A stretch of 25,601 nt of DNA from an uncultured Muribaculaceae bacterium. Lineage in GTDB: Bacteria; Bacteroidota; Bacteroidia; Bacteroidales; Muribaculaceae. Shown one piece after another: positions 17,202 to 23,890 of this stretch (position 1 is its first letter; every line of letters begins with the position of its first letter). The DNA is taken from positions 1-25,601 of the forward strand of contig CAJUFH010000045.1 in NCBI GenBank assembly GCA_910585755.1, in the 5' to 3' direction. Both the position numbers and the translations under genes were made by a program. Under the pieces are notes generated by a model. It saw nothing but the letters and a program-made list of their open reading frames with translations. It did not search any database and was not told the DNA's origin.

Positions 17202-17378
17202 TTATGCGAGTACGTATTTGCAGCGGACGGGAGAGGTGATCGTACCGTCTTTTTTAAGCTGCGCGAATACTTTGTCGACAACTTTCTTGTCAAGGCCTGT
17301 CAGCTCGGCCACCTTGGAGGCGTTTACCGGTTCGCCGGCCTGGCGCATCGCTTCGATTATAGTGTTTCTTTCGTCCAT
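17202..17378 (-). CDS. Small winged-helix-like protein in the dnaK operon (58 aa)
   Basis: The translation starts MDERNTIIEAMRQAGEPV and ends SPVRCKYVLA. It reads as a mini winged helix: an N-terminal helix, then NASKVAELTGLDKKVVDKVFAQL as a helix-turn-helix with the recognition helix around KKVVDKVFAQLKK, then a short beta wing (GTITSPVRCKY). The start codon is 12 bp beyond the dnaK stop, and the terminator lies 14 bp after its own stop, so it is almost certainly co-transcribed with dnaK. Proteins of this size and layout are known to me in Bacteroidales, usually as 'MarR-like' or 'transcriptional regulator', with no function that I know of. It could bind DNA or serve as a protein-interaction module. 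It has no effector domain, so a role in regulating the heat-shock operon is speculation. Confidence 0.8.
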   Translation of the reverse strand: MDERNTIIEAMRQAGEPVNASKVAELTGLDKKVVDKVFAQLKKDGTITSPVRCKYVLA

Positions 17379-17390
17379 AGCGATAAGTGT

Positions 17391-19304
17391 TTACTTCACT
17401 TCCTCGAAGTCGACGTCGGTGACGTGGTCGTCAGAGCCGGGGGCGGAACCCGCACCGGGGTTGGGGGCGCCGGCACCGGGGTTGGCTCCGGCCTGGGCCT
17501 GTGCCTGGGCGTTGAGGATGTCCTGCTGCGCGGCGCCGAAAGCGGCTTCGATTTCCTTGATTGCAGCCTCGCAGGCGGCAGCGTCCTGAGCCTTGTGGGC
17601 GTCGCGGAGCTTGCCGAGGGCGGCTTCGATAGCGCTCTTCTTGTCGGCGGGAATCTTGTCGCCAAGCTCGTTGAGCTGCTTCTCGGTCTGGAAAATCATG
17701 GCGTCGGCCTTGTTGAGGGTGTCGATGCGCTCCTTCTCCTTGGCGTCGGCGGCGGCGTTGGCTGCGGCCTCGTCCTTCATACGCTGGATTTCAGCGTCGG
17801 TAAGGCCGGATGAAGCCTCGATACGGATGCTCTGCTCCTTGCCGGTTGCCTTGTCCTTCGCGGAAACGTTCAGGATACCGTTGGCGTCAATCTCGAAGGT
17901 AACCTCGATCTGAGGTATGCCGCGGGGCGCGGGAGCGATTCCGTCGAGGTGGAACTTGCCGAGGGTCTTGTCGTCCTTCGCCATGGGGCGCTCGCCCTGG
18001 AGGACTACGATTTCAACCGAGGGCTGGTTGTCGGCCGCGGTGGAGAACACTTCGCTCTTGCGGGTCGGGATGGTGGTGTTGGCCTCAATCAGCTTCGTCA
18101 TAACGCCGCCGAGGGTCTCGATACCAACCGACAGGGGCACTACGTCGAGCAGGAGCACGTCCTTGACATCGCCCGAGAGGACACCTCCCTGAATAGCCGC
18201 ACCAACGGCCACTACTTCGTCGGGGTTAACACCCTTCGAGGGAGCCTTGCCAAAGAACTTCTCGACGATTGCCTGGATCGCGGGGATACGGGTAGAACCG
18301 CCGACGAGAATCACTTCGTCAATCTCGGAAGCCTTCAGTCCGGCATCCTTCAGGGCCTGTTCGCAGGGAGCGATTGTGGCGTTGATCAGACGGTCGGCGA
18401 GCTGCTCGAACTTAGCGCGGGTCAGGGTCTTCACAAGGTGTTTGGGAATACCGTTGACGGGCATGATGTACGGCAGGTTGATTTCGGTCGAGGTGGTCGA
18501 GGAAAGCTCGATTTTCGCTTTCTCGGCAGCCTCTTTCAGGCGCTGGAGGGCCATCGGGTCCTGACGGAGGTCTACGCCTTCGTCCTTCAGGAACTCGTCG
18601 GCGAGCCAGTCGATAATAACGTGGTCGAAGTCGTCGCCGCCGAGGTGTGTGTCGCCGTTGGTCGACTTAACCTCGAACACGCCGTCGCCCAGTTCCAGGA
18701 TGGAGATATCGAATGTGCCGCCGCCGAGGTCGAACACGGCAATCTTCTGATCCTTGTTGCTCTTGTCGAGGCCGTATGCGAGGGCTGCAGCGGTAGGCTC
18801 GTTGACGATACGCTTAACGGTCAGTCCGGCGATTTCGCCGGCTTCCTTCGTAGCCTGGCGCTGGGAGTCGTTGAAGTAAGCGGGGACGGTAATCACGGCC
18901 TCGGTAACGGGCTGTCCGAGATAATCCTCGGCGGTCTTCTTCATCTTCTGAAGAATCATCGCGGAGATTTCCTGAGGAGTGTACTGGCGGCCGTCGATTT
19001 CGACGCGGGGGGTGTTATTGTCGGCGCGCACTACCTTGTAGGGCACGCGTTCGATTTCTTTCTGAACCTGGTCGTAGGTCTCGCCCATGAAGCGCTTGAT
19101 CGAGAAGACAGTGCGCGTGGGGTTGGTGATGGCCTGACGCTTGGCGGGATCTCCCACCTTGCGCTCGCCGCCGTCAACGAAAGCCACGATCGAGGGGGTG
19201 GTATTGCGGCCCTCGCTGTTGGGGATCACGACGGGATCCTTGCCTTCGAGAACGGCAACGCAGGAATTGGTGGTACCTAAGTCAATACCGATAATCTTTC
19301 CCAT
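17391..19304 (-). CDS. dnaK: Molecular chaperone DnaK (Hsp70), 637 aa
   Basis: DnaK is the cytoplasmic ATP-dependent Hsp70 chaperone that folds and rescues proteins with DnaJ and GrpE. The Hsp70 signatures are all present: the N-terminal phosphate-binding IGIDLGTTNSCVAV, the second signature IAVFDLGGGTFDISIL (about residue 188), and the third ILVGGSTRIPAIQ (about 335). The substrate-binding domain follows the linker DVLLLDVVPLSVGIET. The C-terminal lid is Ala-rich with a Gly/Ala/Pro linker and ends DVDFEEVK, close to the EEVD/EEVK-like ends of bacterial DnaK. The length is typical. No dnaJ or grpE is adjacent. The downstream partner is the 58-aa winged-helix gene, and a candidate sigma-54-type promoter lies about 115-130 bp upstream. 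Confidence 0.98.
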   Translation of the reverse strand: MGKIIGIDLGTTNSCVAVLEGKDPVVIPNSEGRNTTPSIVAFVDGGERKVGDPAKRQAITNPTRTVFSIKRFMGETYDQVQKEIERVPYKVVRADNNTPRVEIDGRQYTPQEISAMILQKMKKTAEDYLGQPVTEAVITVPAYFNDSQRQATKEAGEIAGLTVKRIVNEPTAAALAYGLDKSNKDQKIAVFDLGGGTFDISILELGDGVFEVKSTNGDTHLGGDDFDHVIIDWLADEFLKDEGVDLRQDPMALQRLKEAAEKAKIELSSTTSTEINLPYIMPVNGIPKHLVKTLTRAKFEQLADRLINATIAPCEQALKDAGLKASEIDEVILVGGSTRIPAIQAIVEKFFGKAPSKGVNPDEVVAVGAAIQGGVLSGDVKDVLLLDVVPLSVGIETLGGVMTKLIEANTTIPTRKSEVFSTAADNQPSVEIVVLQGERPMAKDDKTLGKFHLDGIAPAPRGIPQIEVTFEIDANGILNVSAKDKATGKEQSIRIEASSGLTDAEIQRMKDEAAANAAADAKEKERIDTLNKADAMIFQTEKQLNELGDKIPADKKSAIEAALGKLRDAHKAQDAAACEAAIKEIEAAFGAAQQDILNAQAQAQAGANPGAGAPNPGAGSAPGSDDHVTDVDFEEVK

Positions 19305-19417
19305 AATATCTTTATGTTTTTATGTTGTTATTTTTATTATCGTTTCAGCGAGCCGCCGTCACTGCCGGGGATTCCGCACGGGAATCCGCCGCGCCTCGGC
19401 GCTCGATTTCAATAATG

Positions 19418-19435
19418 AAACAAATCTTGTGCCAA
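19418..19435 (-). promoter_or_regulatory. Possible sigma-54-type -24/-12 promoter upstream of dnaK
   Basis: Read on the minus strand the sequence is TTGGCAC-AAGAT-TTGTTT, close to the sigma-54 consensus TGGCAC-N5-TTGCA, with GG and the expected GC position in register except that the C is a T. Transcription would start near 19408, leaving a leader of about 100 nt. I find no good TAnnTTTG at the right distance for a housekeeping promoter in this interval. No enhancer-binding protein gene is in the window. Confidence 0.4.
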
Positions 19436-19552
19436 AAATGTTGCCGCGTCCCTAAAATAGCCTCCGCACCCCCTCCTGCCCTGCCCAGTCGCCCCCGAAT
19501 CTGCCACCTTGTCAGCCATAATGACAGCCTCTCTGCCATAACCGCCGCAATA

Positions 19553-19579
19553 GAGGGTGTATCTTATGATAGCACCCTC
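19553..19579. repeat. Solo palindrome matching both ends of the element at 5260-5420
   Basis: GAGGGTGTATC (19553-19563), the spacer TTAT, then GATAGCACCCTC (19568-19579). Both 11-12-bp ends equal the outer ends of the MITE-like element at 5260-5420, including the same asymmetry of one extra C in the right arm. The copy therefore looks like the two ends joined after internal deletion, or a minimal hairpin form of the same repeat family. Confidence 0.6.
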
Positions 19580-20051
19580 CCATCCGGGCAAGAAAGACTA
19601 TCCCTTATTTAAAATCTGTGGGAATCCGTCGCATCCGTGGGGAGCGCGGCGACCTCGAAATCCATTTATCAATCTTTTTTATCTTTTTATTAGGCGACCT
19701 CCACCGAGGCCGACATACCGCAACCGGCCAAACCCCAGGCCATCGCGTCTCCGACGCTCGACCCGGGGCTACAATTACACTGCGGCTTCGCCGCTTCGAT
19801 ATTGCCTGATGACCTCCGAATTTGCGTAGGGACACGGCGTACCACGTTTTATATAGCTCCAAAAACATATCGGAATCAGCGGAGCGCCCGGAGGGCGCTG
19901 GGCCGTGAGTAACACCGTGTCGAGCCTCGGAGAGGCGAGGCGCGGTGGTAGGTGGCTGGTGATTGGCATAGTGCCCGGAGGGTACGAGCCCGTGGTAATC
20001 AATTCGAATCTTCCCTTATCTCCTTAGTAAGCACAATAAATAATAAAAGTA
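19580..20051. other. Gene-free stretch with a run of short hairpins
   Basis: No convincing coding sequence is seen between dnaK and the MBL-like gene; the open frames here give Arg/Pro-rich translations with no signal or motif. From 19782 to 19985 there are four small hairpins with three-base loops: GCGGC-TTC-GCCGC (19782-19794), AGCGCCC-GGA-GGGCGCT (19883-19899), GCCTC-GGA-GAGGC (19924-19936) and GTGCCC-GGA-GGGTAC (19971-19985). The last three share the GGA loop and are about 41-47 bp apart. It may be a degenerate extragenic repeat cluster. Confidence 0.4.
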
Positions 20052-20070
20052 GCGCGCTAAAACAGCGCGC
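20052..20070 (-). terminator. Terminator of the MBL-like lipoprotein gene
   Basis: GCGCGCT (20052-20058) and AGCGCGC (20064-20070) form a 7-bp G+C stem with an AAAAC loop. On the minus strand it is followed by TACTTTTATTATTTATT. It lies 40 bp after the stop codon at 20110. Confidence 0.75.
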
Positions 20071-20109
20071 CACCATTAGATTCTTTATAAAGTAAATTGA
20101 GGCAGGAGA

Positions 20110-21051
20110 TTACTTATACAGGGCGGCGGCAAGGGAGGGGAGGCCGTCGGCAGCGGGAAGGGAGGGGTATGCCTCCGTCAGGGCGGCCACGAAGGTGTCG
20201 GGGGTGTCGGCGGTGGCGAGGAGGTGCTTTATGGTCTTGAGGTAGGCGATTTTGAACTCTACCGCGTCCCTGGTGGCCGCTCCGCCGTGGCCGCCTATGA
20301 AGAGGACGGCGCCGGAATTAAGCTCGCGCTCGGCCTCTGCGATTTCTGCGTCGACAGCCGCACGGGACGAAAGCTGCAAATGGCTCATATGGGCCTTGGC
20401 CGGGGTCCAGTGGGTGTAATATGCCTTCCCGCCGATAAGGATGCTGGCGGCGGGGAAGTCGGTGGATGCGCCGTGGCGGAACTCGAAGGGGACCCCGGCA
20501 AACACCTCCTTGGTATCGAAATCAACCTCATCCTCCTTGCCGGTCGGAAGGTCGGTCATCGTGTCGCCGAACGCCTGTTCGAAGCTCTTCATCATACCGC
20601 CGTAGACCGGTCCTTTGACGAACGCGGGCATCCCCTTCGCCATCAGTACCTCATGGTCGGCCGTTCCGCCAAGATGATAGTCGGTGATACGTCTGGCAAC
20701 CGGTTTTCCTATCTTCGCAAGGTAAGCGCCAAACTCATTGACATTAACCATGAAGAGAGGCTCCTCCATCGTTACTACGGAGTCGGCACCCTCGATGATA
20801 TAGCTGGCGTCGTTCATCACGTCCTGGGTATAATAGACGTGTAGCTTGAAGTCTCCGAGGTCATAGAGTTCTACTCGTCCGGCGGGTTTCTCCTCGCCGA
20901 CAATTGTCGCGAGATTGATGTTTTCGGGGTTCACGATTGTCTCGGCAACTTTTTCTTTACTTTCCATAACTTTTTCCTTTGATTTGTCGGCGGCGCAGCC
21001 GGTCAGGGCGAAGAGAGCGATAGCCGCGGCCGCAAGATGTTTGCTGTTCAT
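20110..21051 (-). CDS. Metallo-beta-lactamase-like lipoprotein (313 aa)
   Basis: The N-terminus is a lipoprotein signal (MNSKHLAAAAIALFALTGC, Cys19) followed by a charged stretch with the repeated word SKEKV/KEKV (about 23-37). The mature part resembles the metallo-beta-lactamase fold: an opening beta-sandwich (VELYDLGDFKLHVYY, SYIIEGADSVVTMEEPLF), then TDYHLGGTADHE (about 123-134) where the family usually has HxHxDH, then GGKAYYTHW and a late FIGGHGG. The first metal-site His pair is therefore not canonical: H126, D132 and H133 are present but spaced differently, so metal binding and hydrolase activity are uncertain. Predicted location is the periplasm or outer membrane. It is divergently transcribed from an HxlR regulator 226 bp away, which may control it. 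The substrate is unknown, and the MBL assignment is moderate. Confidence 0.8.
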   Translation of the reverse strand: MNSKHLAAAAIALFALTGCAADKSKEKVMESKEKVAETIVNPENINLATIVGEEKPAGRVELYDLGDFKLHVYYTQDVMNDASYIIEGADSVVTMEEPLFMVNVNEFGAYLAKIGKPVARRITDYHLGGTADHEVLMAKGMPAFVKGPVYGGMMKSFEQAFGDTMTDLPTGKEDEVDFDTKEVFAGVPFEFRHGASTDFPAASILIGGKAYYTHWTPAKAHMSHLQLSSRAAVDAEIAEAERELNSGAVLFIGGHGGAATRDAVEFKIAYLKTIKHLLATADTPDTFVAALTEAYPSLPAADGLPSLAAALYK

Positions 21052-21083
21052 TAATTATCGGTTGTTTAATTGTTTTTATGACG

Positions 21084-21115
21084 CGAAGTTAGCACTCCGC
21101 GACAGGCCGAGTCAA
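21084..21115 (-). promoter_or_regulatory. Promoter of the MBL-like lipoprotein gene
   Basis: On the minus strand TTG (21115-21113) is followed after 21 bp by TAACTTCG (21091-21084), one base from TAnnTTTG. The predicted transcription start is near 21077, about 26 nt before the ATG at 21051. Confidence 0.6.
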
Positions 21116-21187
21116 GAAGGCACCGGCGGCTCAGATAGTTACCTCGAGGTTAGAATTGTAGGAAACCAGCCGTTTTGAAAACCGAGA

Positions 21188-21204
21188 TTTAACGATGTTT
21201 AACG
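21188..21204. promoter_or_regulatory. Direct TTTAACG repeats, possible HxlR operator
   Basis: TTTAACG occurs at 21188-21194 and 21198-21204, ten bases apart, i.e. one helical turn. The pair lies 16 bp upstream of the TTG of the HxlR promoter and between the two divergent promoters. HxlR dimers usually bind inverted rather than direct repeats, so this is only a candidate. Confidence 0.3.
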
Positions 21205-21220
21205 CAGCCGAAACAATCTG

Positions 21221-21251
21221 TTGCATATATCAGGAATGTTGGTTACCTTTG
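21221..21251 (+). promoter_or_regulatory. Promoter of the HxlR regulator gene
   Basis: TTG (21221-21223), 20 bp, then TACCTTTG (21244-21251) is an exact match to the Bacteroidetes -33/-7 pattern. The predicted start is near 21258, about 20 nt before the ATG. Confidence 0.75.
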
Positions 21252-21277
21252 TAGAGTGTTTCAATTAATAAACAGTT

Positions 21278-21679
21278 ATGATTAACGCCCTCTTCCCCGA
21301 CTGCCCCATCCGCAACATACTCGCCCGGTTCAGCGACAAATGGTCGCTCCTCGTGCTTTACACCCTGAACCGGCAGCCTACCATGCGTTTCAACGCCCTG
21401 CGCCGCGCAATTCCCGACATTTCCCAGAAAATGCTGACAAACACGCTCCGTACCCTGGAAGAGGACGGATTCGTGACACGCACTATTTATGCGGAAGTGC
21501 CCCCGCGCGTCGAATACACCGTGACAGACCGCGCCCTGTCACTGATTCCTCACGTCAACTCGCTTATAGGCTGGGCACAAGAGAATATGCCCGCCATCCT
21601 CAAAGACCGCGCCGCCCGCGAAAACGCCCGCAAAGCCCCGCGGGAAGGCGTAGGCCAATGGCTTGGAGCCACGACATAA
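21278..21679 (+). CDS. HxlR family winged-helix transcriptional regulator (133 aa)
   Basis: The layout is standard for HxlR/YodB/HypR proteins: an N-terminal Cys-Pro (C9-P10), FSDKWSLLVLYTL, RFNALRRAIPDISQKMLTNTLRTLEEDGFVTR as helix-turn-helix and wing approach, then PPRVEYTVTDRALSLIPHV. The N-terminal Cys next to Pro is the residue that senses quinones, aldehydes or hypochlorite in several studied members, so a thiol-stress switch is a fair inference. The C-terminal 20 or so residues (basic, KAPREGVGQWLG) are extra and variable. The gene is divergent from the MBL-like lipoprotein gene with 226 bp between, a common layout for an HxlR regulator and its target. It is followed 151 bp later by mce, which has its own promoter. 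Confidence 0.93.
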   Translation: MINALFPDCPIRNILARFSDKWSLLVLYTLNRQPTMRFNALRRAIPDISQKMLTNTLRTLEEDGFVTRTIYAEVPPRVEYTVTDRALSLIPHVNSLIGWAQENMPAILKDRAARENARKAPREGVGQWLGATT

Positions 21680-21703
21680 TATGTTGTAAAATATGCGGCG
21701 GCG

Positions 21704-21736
21704 TTGGGCGCGGTTGGAAAATAATTGCTAATTTTG
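21704..21736 (+). promoter_or_regulatory. Promoter of the mce-mmd operon
   Basis: TTG (21704-21706), 22 bp, then TAATTTTG (21729-21736) fits the Bacteroidetes consensus. The predicted start is near 21743, leaving an A+T-rich leader of about 88 nt before the mce ATG. Confidence 0.65.
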
Positions 21737-21830
21737 TGGTTGAAATGCGTGGTAGTGCCGTCAACAGCCTACCTCACAATAACTTACAATTCGATATATA
21801 CATAAACCAAATATTTATCAACATTAAGTT

Positions 21831-22253
21831 ATGGAAATCAGCCATATCGAACACATCGGGATCGCAGTCCCCTCCCTGGAGGAGGCTATCCCCTTCTACG
21901 AGAACATTCTCGGCCTTAAATGTTTTGCCATCGAAGAAGTAGCGGACCAGAAAGTAAAGACCGCCTTCTTCAAAGTCGGACAGACAAAAATCGAGCTGCT
22001 CGAAGGCACCGCTCCCGAAAGCGCCATCTCGAAATTCATCGCCAACAACGGCGGCCGCGGAGGCATCCAGCATGTCGCCTTCGCGATCGAGGACGGCGTG
22101 GCCAACGCTCTCGCCGAGGCTGAGGAAAAAGGCTGCCGCCTGATCGACAAGGCCCCCCGCAAGGGCGCCGAAGGGCTCAACATCGCCTTCCTCCACCCCA
22201 AATCGACCGTCGGCACCCTCGTGGAACTGTGTGAAGACCCCAACAAGAAATAA
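21831..22253 (+). CDS. mce: Methylmalonyl-CoA epimerase (140 aa)
   Basis: This enzyme interconverts (R)- and (S)-methylmalonyl-CoA in the cytoplasm, linking methylmalonyl-CoA mutase to the decarboxylase encoded next. It is a small vicinal-oxygen-chelate/glyoxalase-fold protein of normal length. Likely metal ligands are H8 (in IEHIGIAV), a residue in TKIELLE (E55 or nearby Q51), H81 (in GGIQHVAF) and E132 (in TLVELCEDP). The sequence GGRGGIQHVAFAI and the end GTLVELCE are typical of bacterial mce. It starts the operon 26 bp before mmdA. Confidence 0.95.
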   Translation: MEISHIEHIGIAVPSLEEAIPFYENILGLKCFAIEEVADQKVKTAFFKVGQTKIELLEGTAPESAISKFIANNGGRGGIQHVAFAIEDGVANALAEAEEKGCRLIDKAPRKGAEGLNIAFLHPKSTVGTLVELCEDPNKK

Positions 22254-22279
22254 CCACCGCATAAGACAACATACCACAA

Positions 22280-23833
22280 ATGAGCACCCAGCTTGAAAAG
22301 ATACAGGAGCTGATCGACAAGCGCGAGACAGCCCGTCTGGGAGGCGGAGAGAAAGCCATCCAGAAACAGCACGAACGCGGCAAGTACACCGCGAGAGAAC
22401 GTATAGCCCAGCTCCTCGACGAAGGCTCGTTCGAGGAGATGGACATGTTCGTCACCCACCGCTGCCACAACTTCGGGCAGGAGAAGAAATCATACCTCGG
22501 CGACGGCGTCGTTACTGGCTACGGAACAATCGACGGCCGTCTCGTCTATGTTTTCGCGCAGGACTTCACCGTATTCGGCGGCTCCCTGTCGGAAACCATG
22601 GCGCTGAAAATCTGCAAGGTTATGGACCAGGCTATGAAGATGGGCGCGCCCGTCATCGGCCTCAACGACTCGGGCGGCGCCCGCATCCAGGAAGGCATCA
22701 ACGCCCTGGCCGGCTACGCTGAAATCTTCCAGCGCAACATCCTCGCCTCCGGCGTGATTCCCCAGATTTCCGCGATCCTCGGCCCCTGCGCCGGCGGCGC
22801 CGTCTACTCCCCCGCCCTGACCGACTTCACCATCATGGCAAAGGGTATCAGCTACATGTTCCTTACCGGCCCGAAAGTCGTCAAGACCGTTACCGGCGAG
22901 GATGTCAGCCAGGAAGACCTCGGCGGAGCTACCGTACACTCGCAGAAGAGCGGCGTGGCACACTTCGCTGCCGAGGACGGCGAGCACGCGATCCAGATTA
23001 TCCGCAAGCTGATGAGCTTCATCCCCCAGAACAACCTGGAGGACGCGCCCCTGGTAGAGTGCAACGACCCCATCGACCGCGTCGACGACGCCCTTAACGA
23101 GATTATCCCCGAAAGCCCCAACCGCCCGTACGACATGTACCAGGTAATCGGCGCAATCATCGACAACGGCGAGTTCCTGGAAATCCAGCGCGACTACGCC
23201 AAGAACATCATTATCGGCTTCGCCCGCTTCAACGGCCGCTCGGTAGGTATCGTGGCCAACCAGCCCAAGTTCCTCGCCGGAGTGCTCGACAGCAACGCCT
23301 CCCGCAAGGCCGCGCGCTTCGTGCGCTTCTGCGACGCCTTCAACATCCCCATCGTTTCGCTCGTCGACGTTCCGGGCTTCCTCCCCGGCACGGGCCAGGA
23401 ATACAACGGCGTGATCCTCCACGGCGCGAAGCTCCTTTACGCCTACGGCGAGGCAACTGTGCCCAAGGTGACCGTAACCCTCCGCAAGAGCTACGGCGGC
23501 TCCCATATCGTCATGAGCTGCAAGCAGCTCCGAGGCGACATGAACTACGCGTGGCCTTCGGCCGAAATCGCCGTCATGGGTGGCGACGGCGCTGTCGAGG
23601 TGCTCTACGCAAAGGAAGCTAAGGCTTCGGAAGACCCCAAAGCCCTCCTGGCCGAGAAGAAGAAGGAATACGAAGACCTCTTCTGCAACCCCTACAACGC
23701 TGCCAAGTACGGCTACATCGACGACGTGATCGAACCGCGCAACACCCGTTTCCGCATCATTCGCGCCCTGCAGCAGCTTGCCACAAAACGAGTTACCAAC
23801 CCCGCCAAGAAGCACGGCAACATCCCCCTGTAA
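22280..23833 (+). CDS. mmdA: Methylmalonyl-CoA decarboxylase alpha subunit / acyl-CoA carboxyltransferase (517 aa)
   Basis: This is the carboxyltransferase subunit, moving CO2 from methylmalonyl-CoA to the biotin of the carrier protein and releasing propionyl-CoA. It has two crotonase-like halves. In the N-terminal half, GGSLSETMALKICKVMDQA, NDSGGARIQEG and GPCAGGAVYSPALTDF form the acyl-CoA site with oxyanion-hole glycines. In the C-terminal half, VPGFLPGTGQEYNGVILHGAKL and KSYGGSHIVM are the biotin/carboxybiotin-site motifs shared with propionyl-CoA carboxylase beta. The length matches MmdA and PccB. Because the following genes encode an OadG-like subunit, a biotin carrier and an OadB-like subunit, with no biotin carboxylase gene here, the sodium-pumping decarboxylase is preferred over a propionyl-CoA carboxylase. 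Confidence 0.93.
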   Translation: MSTQLEKIQELIDKRETARLGGGEKAIQKQHERGKYTARERIAQLLDEGSFEEMDMFVTHRCHNFGQEKKSYLGDGVVTGYGTIDGRLVYVFAQDFTVFGGSLSETMALKICKVMDQAMKMGAPVIGLNDSGGARIQEGINALAGYAEIFQRNILASGVIPQISAILGPCAGGAVYSPALTDFTIMAKGISYMFLTGPKVVKTVTGEDVSQEDLGGATVHSQKSGVAHFAAEDGEHAIQIIRKLMSFIPQNNLEDAPLVECNDPIDRVDDALNEIIPESPNRPYDMYQVIGAIIDNGEFLEIQRDYAKNIIIGFARFNGRSVGIVANQPKFLAGVLDSNASRKAARFVRFCDAFNIPIVSLVDVPGFLPGTGQEYNGVILHGAKLLYAYGEATVPKVTVTLRKSYGGSHIVMSCKQLRGDMNYAWPSAEIAVMGGDGAVEVLYAKEAKASEDPKALLAEKKKEYEDLFCNPYNAAKYGYIDDVIEPRNTRFRIIRALQQLATKRVTNPAKKHGNIPL

Positions 23834-23890
23834 ACCGGGGACCTGAAACCGCAGCATCTTAAGCGTTTAACCAAACAAAGTAACTCACTG

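Noticed and set aside
17949..19280. Long plus-strand open frame (443 aa) opposite dnaK
   Set aside because: It lies fully inside dnaK on the other strand, a well-known type of spurious antisense ORF; it has no independent start signals.
19557..19868. Short ORFs on both strands in the dnaK-MBL interval
   Set aside because: Arg/Pro/Ser-rich translations overlap hairpins and repeats on both strands; they may be recurrent repeat-derived frames but not supported genes.
19940..20025. tRNA-like TTCGAATC word
   Set aside because: No paired T-arm, acceptor stem or anticodon arm can be built around it.
22280..23833. Propionyl-CoA carboxylase beta subunit instead of methylmalonyl-CoA decarboxylase alpha
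   Set aside because: Sequence alone does not separate these, but the OadG-like, biotin-carrier and OadB-like genes that follow, and the lack of a biotin carboxylase gene here, favour the decarboxylase.
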